Shown piece after piece: positions 20,189 through 31,387 of a DNA stretch of 64,000 nt; the stretch's first letter is position 1; every line of letters starts with the position of its first letter. Below the pieces are notes generated by a model that was not told the origin of the DNA, ran no database searches, and saw nothing but the letters and a program-made list of their open reading frames with translations. Source of the DNA: Mytilisepta virgata. Taxonomy: Eukaryota; Mollusca; Bivalvia; Mytilida; Mytilidae. The position numbers were made by a program, and so were the translations under genes. The DNA lies in contig CM051513.1 in assembly GCA_028015205.1 (NCBI GenBank), positions 47,806,841 through 47,870,840 of the forward strand, written 5' to 3'.

Positions 20189-20506
20189 GTAGTGTTGTCA
20201 CTTGTCAGCAAAGTTAATTTTTTGTACAAGTATTCTATTGAAAGAAATACTAGTAATTCATGCAAATAATTTCTCCGTACAGTTGGCCAGGAACTGTATA
20301 TGATCCCTGAGTTAGCTATGATAAGGTGTCGATTTCATGACAGTAAAATGTAAGCGATTAAGATTCCATTTTAAACAATAAACTCTATTAATATTCAGAA
20401 TGAATAATTTCTTTGGATTAACTTATGGCAAAAAATTTCTAATTTTTATAAATGATTGAATATCAATCATTGTATAAGAGTTATATCTTTCAAAAATATT
20501 TATATA

Positions 20507-20549
20507 CGATAGTCAAGGACGTATGTTAGTTATACGTCCTTGCGATAGT
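20507..20549. repeat. Perfect hairpin flanked by 7-bp direct repeat
   Basis: CAAGGACGTAT (20514-20524) and ATACGTCCTTG (20532-20542) form an 11-bp perfect stem with a 7-nt loop. Directly outside on both sides is CGATAGT (20507-20513 and 20543-20549) in direct orientation, resembling a target-site duplication around a minimal foldback insertion. Confidence 0.85.
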
Positions 20550-20778
20550 TACAGTATAGTAGAATTTACCGATTCACCGGCTTAGACATTATAATACATC
20601 GAATTGTTTTTTATCACAAATTTTGAATACACATGTGCATAATGTTAATGAAAATAACGCTTTATTACGTAGCTGTTTACGACTTTTTAAAATAAACTTA
20701 AGTTATTCTTAAAAAGGTCATAATTACAAGACTTAAAAAAAAATGATTTTAATACTTTAATTTTTTACTCTTAAGGAA

Positions 20779-21246
20779 ATGAACAATCATTTAGAAACAA
20801 CAAAGCAGGTGATTGCATACAGTGTCATATTCCCGTACTTAAGATCGTTACACCGATTCTGTATTATCAAAACAAATTCCTTGTCATCAGAAAGGTCATC
20901 CAGTGACTGTTGTGATTTGAAAAGCCATTTGTCCACTTCAGACGTTATCGTTTTTTACCAGCCGCCACTAATGGACACACCAATACAAACAAAGCTGGTT
21001 ATTTGTGTGAAAAAAGGTTGCAAGGATGGTACGCCAGATCTTGTCAGAGAACTATTATCCAGATTGCCTTACCAATCAGGTTGCATCTTCGGACTGCATA
21101 TAAATGCGTTTGAAGCAACTATTTGTTCAGTTAATCATATACTCAAGCTTGAAGATCCATCGGACACACTGAATCTTTGTGTTTACAAACCTTACACCTT
21201 CAAAAAATTTCAACAACCTTTCGTGTGGAATCCTTCTGGGATATGA
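20779..21246 (+). CDS. Hypothetical ORF or exon, unrecognised
   Basis: 155 codons, ATG in GGAAATGA context after a T-rich tract ending TTAAG that could be a splice acceptor. The protein is mixed and not low-complexity, with several cysteines and phrases such as VIVFYQPPLMDTPIQTKLVICVK (shortened: SDVIVFYQPP) and DLVRELLSRLPYQSG. I do not recognise a domain. It is the only non-repeat-looking ORF between the Helentron and 23 kb, so it may be a host exon, or chance. Confidence 0.3.
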   Translation: MNNHLETTKQVIAYSVIFPYLRSLHRFCIIKTNSLSSERSSSDCCDLKSHLSTSDVIVFYQPPLMDTPIQTKLVICVKKGCKDGTPDLVRELLSRLPYQSGCIFGLHINAFEATICSVNHILKLEDPSDTLNLCVYKPYTFKKFQQPFVWNPSGI

Positions 21247-21989
21247 TATTGGACATTGGGACTATACTCAACCAGAGTGAAGTTAGGCCGATTTTCCCGA
21301 TGTCTGAATTTCCCCATGTTTACCGGTACCCCTATAGGGTTTTCTTGATCAGATCACACATGATCGGATGTGCCAAAAAGTTATAACATTATAAGATAGT
21401 TTTACTAGTTATCAGTACAATGAATGTTTATTACATATTCCGATTGATATGTAACAATTCACTTCCTGTTAATGTACGCAAGTGTTACATCATAAAAAAT
21501 TGTTTCAGCTATAGTTCTGGCATAGTTATGTACCTGTTTGGCTTAGAATTCCCCAGAAAAAAAGGTTCCCATATATTAACTCATGAAATAATCAACAGAT
21601 TTAAAGGTACCGAATAGTTGGCTAGACTAGTCTTTGTTCATTTGAGAATTTTTGGAGTAAACATTGGCATTTCTCAAGGTATTGAGATAAGCTTTGACTA
21701 TGCAAATCGACAATACTTCAGCTTTTCAAACTTTTAACGAAGAAACTTGGAATGTGTCATTACCATGAATAGTAGAATTGCCTGCCTAATTATTACTATA
21801 ATTAGCTTAACAAAAAATCGAACAGCGTTCCGAAGTCCCCCGCCGCTAGAGCATCAGAAACCCTTGGACAAGTGAAACGTAACAAAATGTTCTCAAAGAG
21901 AGAGAATAGAAGGACAAACAATTTGTGGTTATTGCTAAAGTTTTTTACAAGTTAATGAGTGGTATGAAGACATTTATACAATATGGGTA
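21247..21989. other. No gene seen
   Basis: AT-rich, with short chance ORFs only. No motif recognised. Confidence 0.4.
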
Positions 21990-23342
21990 TAGTGTTGAAA
22001 TCTTATTTTACCATGTGTATTGAGAATTTATACAAATGTACATTTACTCCTTTTCAATAAACAGAAATGCTTTGATCAAAAGTATTCCGCCTAACAAACT
22101 CTTAAAGACAGTATTTTTCAATGTTATAAGTTTCGATTGGAGTTTATGTGTAAAACCTCCCTTTAGGTCCAAGTGTATAAATATTATTCCAATGCAAGGA
22201 GAATATAAATTTTCTAGAACACTTAGATGAACATTTTGTCAATTTTCAAAGTTATTAAGGGGCATAACTCCTACAAAAATATTTCGACATGACTCATCTT
22301 CGATCTCCCTTGACGTATCATTGAGTTAAAGCTACTGTATAAATATTATCCAAATCGGTCAAGAAATAAATTTGCTAGAGCGCTTACAAGGTGGACGGAC
22401 GGACGCCCGGCATTACCATATCCCCCCATCGCGTTGCAGTGGGGGACAATTAAAAAATATTGAGAGCTTTTGTACTCTGGTTGGCGTCAGGGTTGGTAGA
22501 AGTTCTTTAAAATTCAAATACCTTGAAAACTGTTAAAGGTATTTACTTGGAGCTGTGCATATATTTATACCCCTTTTTAAATTAGATTTTTCGGTTAAAG
22601 TTTTGGATGTTAAATATTTTGAAAACTATCGAAGAGATTCACTTGAAACTTTAAACACTTACCAATAGTGTTGAAATCTTATTTTACCATGTGTATTGAG
22701 AATTTATACAAATGTACATTTACTCCTTTTCAATAAACAGAAATGCTTTGATCAAAAGTATTCCGCCTAACAAACTCTTAAAGACAGTATTTTTCAATTT
22801 TATAAGTTTCGATTGGAGTTTATGTGTAAAACCTCCCTTTAGGTCCAAGTGTATAAATATTATTCCAATGCAAGGAGAATATAAATTTTCTAGAACACTT
22901 AGATGAACATTTTGTCAATTTTCAAAGTTATTAAGGGGCATAACTCCTACAAAAATATTTCGACATGACTCATCTTCGAACTCCCTTGACGTATCATTGA
23001 GTTAAAGCTACTGTATAAATATTATCCAAATCGGTCAAGAAATAAATTTGCTAGAGCGCTTACAAGGTGGACGGACGGACGCCCGGCATTACCATATCCC
23101 CCGCATCGCGTTGCGGCGGGGGACAATTAAAAAATATTGAGAGCTTTTGTACTCTGGTTGGCGTCAGGGTTGGTAGAAGTTCTTTAAAATTCAAATACCT
23201 TGAAAACTGTTAAAGGTATTTACTTGGAGCTGTGCATATATTTATACCCCTTTTTAAATTAGATTTTTCGGTTAAAGTTTTGGATGTTAAATATTTTGAA
23301 AACTATCGAAGAGATTCACTTGAAACTTTAAACACTTACCAA
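21990..23342 (+). repeat. 676-bp tandem duplication, two copies
   Basis: TAGTGTTGAAATCTTATTTT opens both copies at 21990 and 22666. I saw only a handful of differences across about 676 bp (for example near 22120/22796 and in the G-run near 22440/23117). Each copy carries GGACGGACGGACGCCCGGCA followed by a CCCCC-ATCGCGTTGC-GGGGG inverted repeat, a word pair I recall from dispersed bivalve repeats. The high identity indicates a recent event. Confidence 0.92.
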
Positions 23343-23770
23343 TCTTCCATATCTCCATCAGAGGAAACAGACCCCATAACTGTTTTTATTTTTGACTCAT
23401 TTATGTCTCTTCTTAACTTTGAGTTTTGTGTTTAAAAAGTCAAATAAAGATAAAATTTTAATATATAACATATTAATTTTTTACTTGAAATTTAAACCAC
23501 CGACTTATCAACATATTCATCAGAGGAAACAGTTCCCATAACTCTGTATTTATTTTTGACATATTTATGCCCTCTTTAAACTTAGATTTTTTGGTTGGAA
23601 ATTTTATAAAATCGAAAATTTTGAAAACTATCAACGTTATTCACTTGAAACTTTAAACACTTACTTATCATCCCTTCTGAACTTACTATCAAAGGCATTC
23701 ACTTGAAATTAAAAACACATGTTTATCATCTACATCTACATCAGAGGAAAACAATGTGCACAACTCGTAG
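23343..23770. repeat. Diverged copies of the preceding repeat
   Basis: Phrases TTCACTTGAAACTTTAAACAC and CATCAGAGGAAACAG recur several times at lower similarity. No coding content. Confidence 0.6.
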
Positions 23771-24095
23771 TGGTTGATTGATTGATTATCGTTTAACGCC
23801 ACGTCGACGCAAAGAGGCCATATCGTGGCGGAATCACATTCATTATCATTAAAATAATCCAAATAAAATGAAGTATAATAAAACAAAATATATATTCATA
23901 AGTAAAAAGGAATATTAAAAAGATTGCTAAACAATAAAAACTTTTTATAGCAAAGATAAATTAGTACCACGATTTCGGTTATAAAAACAGTTATAAACAG
24001 TTTAAGAATATCAAATATTAAATAATCAAATAAATAAACTATCACAGATAAACATGTTAATTAAAAACAAAAAATTATTAAACATTTGGTTTGGA

Positions 24096-26896
24096 TTATA
24101 TTCTAGAATATAGTCCAACATCTTTTAAATATTGTAAAAGACGGTCGCCAGCGACCTTGGTAAACAATTCCTTTATATTATCGACTGTGTAGTACCGACG
24201 AATAATGTCGGATTTATCTACACAGCCTATTAAAAGGTGTTTGACATTATGTCGGCATTGGCACGGGATACACTCTGGGGGCGGTTCATTCTCCAAAATA
24301 AAAGAATGGGTCGTCCTAGTGTGGCCAATGCGACATCTGGTTAAAACAACTTGATCTCTTCGGCTTTTGCCTACAGAGTACATAAAATGTTTCCCAACGA
24401 TAGGCTCGATTTCATGTAATTTGTTGTCCGTTAGCTCATCCCACTGGGATTGCCACAGACGTAAAACGTAATTAAAAATTAAAGGTTTAAAATCTGTGTA
24501 TGGCACTGACACGTTACAAATTGGTTTATTCAAAGCAATCTTGGCTTCCTGGTCTACGACTGTGTTTCCTCGGATACCAATGTGACTTGGTATCCAGAAG
24601 AATATTTTATCTTTACCAGACAATGCAAGTCTTTTGTAAAATTCAATTATATGTGATATTAAAGGATTTATATATTTTTTGGATTCAATACTTAGTAAAC
24701 ATGAAAGAGAATCTGAACAAATTAAAAACTTCTTGTTATCTGAGGATCTAATGAACTTCAGAGCAAGTATAATAGCTCTGGCTTCAGCTGTAAAAATTGA
24801 ACTGGAGGATGGTAGACGGAGAGTCGCTGTTTGCTGCCCATGAACAGCAGCAGAAGCTACTTTGTCCCCGTCCTTTGATCCATCCGTATAGATAGTTTCA
24901 AACTGTTCAAAATTTGATTTTATTTCAGCAAAGTGTTGTTGAATTTCAAGATGGTTTGTGTCCGATTTTTTATGTTTCCGAAGGTCAAAAATAAATTTAG
25001 GTTTTGGTATTAGCCAAGGGGAGATTTAGGGAAATCTATAGAAGCTATATCATCAAGATTGATACCAGAGGCAGAAATGTGTGGTTTCATACGTATGCCA
25101 AAAGGAGGTATTTTATTTTCATGTTTTTCATAAATATTCTCATAGAGAGGATTAAAAACACAGTTGTAGGCAGGATTTGAAGGATATGCTTTTAACTTGG
25201 TCAAATACTGTAAACCATGTTTAATTCTACGGTTAAAAAGAGACGGCTCGTTCGCCTCTACATATAAACTCTCCACAGGAGACGTTCTGAACGCCCCAAG
25301 GCCAAACGTAGGCCTTCGTGATGAACAGTATCTAAAACCCTGAGGTAAGATTTCCTAGCAGATCCATAAATAACTGAACCGTAATCAAGTTTCGATCTCA
25401 CTAGAGATCGATATAAATTTAACAAAATATTTTTATCAGCACCCCAGTCAGTGCTGGAAACAACTTTTAAAATATCCAATGCCTTTAAGCATTTTGATAT
25501 GGGGAAGAAAGGTGAGTTTGCTGTCGAACAGAAGGCCGAGGAATTTGATTTCTTTCACAACTTTAATGGACGTATTATAAAGTTTTAGTTCGGGGTCTAA
25601 ATGCATTTTTCGTTTATTGCAAAAATGCATGAAGACCGTTTTGGAGCTGGAAAATTTAAATCCATTTTTCGTAGCCCACTTTTCAATTTTATTAAGAGAC
25701 AACTGTAGTTGTCGTTCAAAAGTGTTCATATTTTTTGCTCTAAAACAAATCAAAAAGTCATCAACATAAAGGGAGCCCTCAACGTTATTTTGCAGTGTTT
25801 TCGCCAAACTATTTATTTTAATACTAAAGAGAGTAACAGAGAGAATGCTTCCCTGAGGAACACCCATCTCTTGTTCAAAAGGGTCAGACATTGTAGTATT
25901 TACCTTGACCTTAAACTGTCTGTCTGACAAGAAATTGTCAATAAAGGTAGGTAACCTACCTTTCAACCCCATATCATTTAGATCTTTTAAAATACCATAT
26001 TTCCATGTGGTGTCGTATGCTTTTTCAAGATCGAAAAAGACAGACACCACATGTTCACCCTTAGCAAACCCGTTGCGTATAAAAGATTCAAAGCGAACAA
26101 GATGATCCAACGTGCTTCTGCCTTGTCGGAACCCACACTGTATATTGGACAGGAGACCATTTGTCTCTAGGAACCAAACAAGCCGGTCATTGATCATCCG
26201 TTCCATTGTTTTACAGACGCAACTTGTGAGGGCAATTGGCCGATATTTCGACGGTTCAAAATTATCCTTCCCAGGTTTTGGTGTAGCCAGCTTCCACATA
26301 GAAGGCAAGTCATTTAGTATATTCGAAAGTGTTTGTAATGATGTATCAGGAAGATGCTTCAGAATTTTATAATGAATATCATCAGGGCCACATACCGTGT
26401 CGTGGGCCTTTGACAGAGAATTTTTGAGTTCATCTAAAGAGAAAGGGCTGTTGTAGTCTTCTGTGTTTTTAGATCTAAAATTAAGTTTAGTTTTCTCAGT
26501 GCGATTTTTGATTTGTTGAAATTCCTGAGTGTAATTTTGAGTGGAGGAGTGCTTAGAAAATGTGTCTGGAAGTTTATTGGAGATGTCCTTTTCGGATGTT
26601 AGAAGGGTCTGGCCATCTTTAAGATGGTGGGGATTGTTCTTTCTGTTTTTACCGTTAATTTTTTGTATGAAATTCCAAACTTTATTCATTGGTGTATGGG
26701 AGTTTATTTTAGAGACGAAGTTTTGCCAAGACCTGCGTCTCTTTTGTGTTTCAACATCTACTTCCACCTCTGTGACCTCTCTTTGTAATACCAAATGTGG
26801 ACACAGGTTAGGGCTAACAAGATTTCTACGTGCTTTCGCACGGAATATACGATTACTACTTAAACAAGGTATAATTGAAACTGGATGCAGTTTCGA
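24096..26896 (-). pseudogene. LINE ORF2 fragment (RT, RNase H)
   Basis: Reads RT from SWQNFVSK through RPIALTS, FDLEKAYDTTW, GVPQGSILS and YVDD in one open frame (26794-25448), then breaks into pieces at 25479-25258 and 25276-25010, with a clean last block 24623-24096 containing WIPSHIG and the C-terminal Cys/His cluster. Compared with copy A it has several indels, including loss of about eight residues before KPGKD. A 76-nt foreign segment sits at 26750-26825 and keeps the frame. Non-functional. Confidence 0.88.
26750..26825. repeat. 76-bp module inside LINE ORF2, also at 34024
   Basis: TTCAACATCTACTTCCACCT and the following bases to ACAAGATTT match 34024-34099 with a single C/T difference. 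Copy A has only about nine bases at this place (near 2535-2543), so the module was gained here. The LINE frame stays open through it. Confidence 0.85.
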
Positions 26897-29800
26897 ATGT
26901 CTCCCAAACGAAGCTCTTTCTCTTTCAGGGTATTTTTGGAATTCCTGGTGTTTGAAATACTGGGCAAGTGTACAAAGAGATTGAGTATATGCAAAATGTT
27001 TGATATATGGTATTCAATATCTGCAGTTTTATATGTTGTAATCAGTAACATGATTAACAGATGTTTTATCAAAATATTTTATTATTGAAGGTGCAATGGC
27101 CTCCACCTCCCCTTTAGCCATTTAAGGGGGTGGGGCATGACCCCCCCCCCCTCAGACCCCCTTTGGTACTAAATGATTCGTCTTATCATAAGGAGTAATA
27201 ATATATATGGTTATAGGGTGGGGATCTCAATGGTTTTCAGAATAATAAGTATTTTGTCATTTGAGGGGGTGGGGCATGACCCCCCTCAGACCCCCTATGG
27301 TACCAAATGATTCGTCTTATCATAAGGAGTAATAATATATAAGGTTATTGGTTGGGGATCTCAATGGTTTTCAGAATATTTAGTATTTTATCATTTGAGG
27401 GGGTGGAGCATGACCCCCCTCAGGCCCCCACTATGGTACCAAATGAGTCGTCTTATCATAAGGAGTAATAATATATATGGTTATAGGGTGGGGATCTCAA
27501 TGGTTTTCAGAATATTTAGTATTTTATCATTTGAGGGGGTGGGGCATGACCCCCCTCAGACCCCCCAAGGAGTAATAATATATATGGTTATAGGGTGGGG
27601 ATCACAATGGTTTTCAAAATATTAAGTATTTTGTTATTTGAGGGGGTGGGGCATGACCCCCCCTAAGACAACGAAATGGAGGGTATAACATAATACCTCG
27701 CCACTTCGTGTGGCGGGGTATAAAAACTTAAATATCCAAAGTAACAGGTAGTATTTCCAAGTTAAGATCACAAATGATCAAGTTATATCACTTTTCCCAT
27801 AGACTTCTATAGTAAAATTTTGCAAAACCCCACCCCCTTTTGAGACCCCCAAAATATATGTTCCCTCCCACAGATTGAAATTTTTTTTTCGGGAGGCGCA
27901 TCTAGGGATATGGGCCTATCAAGTCGTATGATATCAAGCGATTCCGTCTATTTAGTATTTTATCATTGAGGGGGTGGGGCATGACCCCCCTCAGACCCCC
28001 CTATGGTACCAAATGATTTGTCTTATCATAAGAAGTAATAATATATATGGTTATAGGGTGGGGATCACAATAATTTTCAAAATATTAAGTATTTTATCAT
28101 TTAAGGGGGTGGGGCATGCCCCCCCTCAGACCCCCTATGGTACCAAATGATTCGTCTTATCATAAGGAGTAATAATATATATGGTTATAGGGTGGGGATC
28201 TCAATGGTTTTCAGAATAATAAGTATTTTGTCATTTGAGGGGGCGGGGCATGACCCCCCTCAGACCCCTATGGTACCAAATGATTCGTCTTATCATAAGG
28301 AGTAATAATATATATGGTTATAGGGTGGGGATCACAATGGTTTTCAAAATATTAAGTATTTTATCATTTAAGGGGGTGGGGCATGACCCCCCCCCTCAGA
28401 CCCCCTATGGTACCAAATGATTTGTCTTATCATAAGGAGTAATAATATATATGGTTATAGGGTGGGGATCTCAATGATTTTCAGAATAAGTATTTTGTCA
28501 TTTAAGGGGGTGGGGCATGACCCCCCCCTCAGACCCCCTATGGTACCAAATGATTCGTCTTATCATAAGGAGTAATAATATATATGGTTATAGGGTGGGG
28601 ATCTCAATGGTTTTCAGAATAATAAGTATTTTGTCATTTGAGGGGGTGGGGCATGACCCCCCTCAGACCCCCTATGGTACCAAATGATTCGTCTTATCAT
28701 AAGGAGTAATAATAGATATGGTTATTGGTTGGGGATCTCAATGGTTTTCAGAATATTTAGTATTTTATCATTTGAGGGGGTGGGGCATGACCCCCCTCAG
28801 ACCCCCCTATGGTACCAAATGATTTGTCTTATCATAAGGAGTAATAATATATATGGTTATAGGGTGGGGATCTCAATGGTTTTCAGAATATTTGGTATTT
28901 TATCATTTGAGGGGGTGGGGCATGACCCCCCTCAGACCCCCCTATGGTACCAAATGATTTGTCTTATCATAAGAAGTAATAATATATATGGTTATAGGGT
29001 GGGGATCACAATAATTTTCAAAATATTAAGTATTTTATCATTTAAGGGGGTGGGGCATGACCCCCCCTCAGACCCCCTATGGTACCAAATGATTCGTCTT
29101 ATCATAAGGAGTAATAATATATATGGTTATAGGGTGGGGATCTCAATGGTTTTCAGAATAATAAGTATTTTGTCATTTGAGGGGGCGGGGCATGACCCCC
29201 CCCCCCTCAGACCCCCTATGGTACCAAATGATTTGTCTTATCATAAGGAGTAATAATATATATGGTTATAGGGTGGGGATCACAATGGTTTTCAAAATAT
29301 TAAGTATTTTATCATTTAAGGGGGTGGGGCATGACCCCCCCCCCCTCAGACCCCCTATGGTACCAAATGATTTGTCTTATCATAAGGAGTAATAATATAT
29401 ATGGTTATATGGTGGGGATCTCAATGATTTTCAGAATAAGTATTTTGTCATTTAAGGGGGTGGGGCATGACCCCCCCCCCCTCAGACCCCCTATGGTACC
29501 AAATGATTCGTCTTATCATAAGGAGTAATAATATATATGGTTATAGGGTGGGGCTCTCAATGGTTTTCAGAATAATAAGTATTTTGTCATTGAGGGGGTG
29601 GGGCATGACCCCCCTCAGACCCCCTATGGTACCAAATGATTCGTCTTATCATAAGGAGTAATAATAGATATGGTTATTGGTTGGGGATCTCAATGGTTTT
29701 CAGAATATTTAGTATTTTATCATTTGAGGGGGTGGGGCATGACCCCCCTCAGACCCCCCTATGGTACCAAATGATTTGTCTTATCATAAGGAGTAATAAT

Positions 29801-30451
29801 ATATATGGTTATAGGGTGGGGATCTCAATGGTTTTCAGAATATTTGGTATTTTATCATTTGAGGGGGTGGGGCATGACCCCCCTCAGACCCCCCTATGGT
29901 ACCAAATGATTTGTCTTATCATAAGGAGTAATAATATATATGGTTAAAGGGTGGGGATCACAATGGTTTTCAAAATATTAAGTATTTTGTTATTTGAGGG
30001 GGTGGGGCATGAGCCCCCTAAGACAACGAAATGGAGGGTATAACATAATACCTCGCCACTTCGTGTGGCGGGGTATAAAAACTTAAATATCCAAGGTAAC
30101 AGGTAGTATTTCCAAGTTAAAATCACAAATGATCAAGTTATATCACTTTTCCCATAGACTTCTATAGTAAAATTTTGCAAAACCCCACCCCCTTTTGAGA
30201 CCCCCAAAATATATGTTCCCTCCCACAGATTGAAATTTTTTTTTCGGGAGGCGCATCTAGGAATATGGGCCTAGCAAGTCGTATGATATCAAGCGATTCC
30301 GGCTATTGGTTTATGAGAAACGGTGCACACAAGTGTTCGAAAAAACGCGCCCGGAAAGAAGAAAAATAATAATAATAATAATAAGAATAATAATAAGAAT
30401 AATAAGAACTGAGCAAAAACAACATGTCTCCAAACTTCGTTTGGGAGACAT
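26897..30451. mobile_element. Repeat-array element inserted in LINE, non-autonomous
   Basis: The limits are ATGTCTCCCAAACGAAG at 26897-26913 and its reverse complement at 30435-30451. The right end folds: ATGTCTCCAAAC (30424-30435) pairs with GTTTGGGAGACAT (30439-30451) with one bulge. Inside are an unassigned 200-bp left part, a tandem array, two copies of a 290-bp tail (27661-27955 and 30016-30300) that hold a CGCCAC-TTC-GTG-GGCG hairpin, and (AAT)n at about 30367-30412. LINE minus-strand DNA lies on both sides. There is no transposase. A terminal hairpin with internal tandem repeats recalls Helitron-derived non-autonomous elements, but this is inference. Confidence 0.65.
27126..30015 (+). 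repeat. About 21 copies of a 135-bp G/C-tract repeat
   Basis: The word GGGGGTGGGGCATGACCCCC (or close variants) recurs about every 135 bp, from 27126, 27264, 27399, 27535 and 27642, then 27969 to 29998. Each unit also has CTATGGTACCAAATGATT and CTTATCATAAGGAGTAATAA. The G tract and following C tract are mutually complementary. A higher-order copy of about 951 bp is visible (28684-29635 compared with 29636 onward). ORFs of up to 189 codons in the array are periodic artefacts. Confidence 0.93.
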
Positions 30452-31387
30452 AATTATCTGGGGTTGGATGCAGGTTAAACCGTCGTTCGGCCTTTTTCCT
30501 ATTTTTCTTCGCTTCCTCAGAATCATCATCAAACCAGGGCTGGATTGTTTTGGATTTGTCGAGGTTTTTGGAATGGTTCTCTCAGCTATCGATACCAACG
30601 ATTCGTTAAATTTGAGAACTGGGTCGTCCTCATTATGAAACAAATCTGATCTTAGTTCATCTCGACAGAGTTGCTCGAACAAAGCCCAATTGGCTTTGTC
30701 AAATTTCCAGCGAGTAACTCTTTCAGAGGACGAAGAAAACAGATTTTCCAATATAATTGGAAAGTGGTCACTTCCACATAAATCGTCATGGACACGCCAA
30801 GAGTAATCCATTAATAGCGAAGGGTGACAAATTGTTAGGTCGATAGCCGAGTAAGAACCATTCCCTGGATGGAGATATGTATCAGATCCATCGTTGAATA
30901 TACATAAGCCTTCCTGAGTTAAAACATTTTCAATCTTTTTCCCTTTGTCATTTATAGAGCTACTATCCCAGATTGGATTATGTGCGTTAAAATCACCCAT
31001 AATAAGGTAGGGGACAGGTAGCTGGTCAGTTAAAGAAATAAGTTGATTAATATCTAAAGGAGAATTTGGCGGAAGATAAACTGAACATAGAGTAATAGTT
31101 TTGTCGAGAGAAAGTCGAACCGCAACGGCCTGTAAATTTGTATTTAAGTTTAATCGACTATGGATAACGTTGTTTTTCACAAGGATAGAAGAGCCGCCAG
31201 CAGCTCTTTGGTCATTTTCAACAAAGGTACTATGTAAAGTATAAATTTTAACATTGATTGCATCGTTTTCTTTTAAATGAGTTTCTTGTAAACAAAAGGC
31301 AACAGGAAGGAATATCTGTAGAAGTAGGGAAAGTTCAATCAGATTAATCTTTAAACCCCGACAATTCCACTGAATAATATGGTTCAT
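30452..31387 (-). pseudogene. LINE ORF2 N-terminus: endonuclease domain, truncated
   Basis: Opens with the ATG at 31387 overlapping the ORF1 stop (TCAT on the + strand at 31384-31387). The AP-like endonuclease motifs NCRG, QETH, GDFNAHNPIW, SAIDLTI and GSDHFPI are kept. The last codons before the junction are out of register with copy A, so at least one indel exists near 30530, and the frame then runs into the hairpin and (AAT)n of the neighbouring element. Reverse transcriptase is absent on this side. Confidence 0.87.

Larger units (their letters stand above)
23771..26896 (-). mobile_element. LINE copy C: 3' half
   Basis: Minus-strand LINE covering ORF2 from about the end of the endonuclease to the 3' tail (TGATTGATTGATT at 23772 on the + strand is the reverse of the ATCA tail). 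Its 5' edge at 26896 abuts an ATGTCTCCCAAACGAAG word. Together with copy B at 30452-33322, same strand and complementary in content, it looks like one LINE split by the 26897-30451 element, though the two parts share a poorly matching stretch of about 35 bases. Confidence 0.85.

Noticed and set aside
27395..29947. Several ORFs with YGYRVGISMVF-like repeated protein
   Set aside because: Each is a readout of the 135-bp tandem unit, starting and stopping with the repeat; no independent coding signal.
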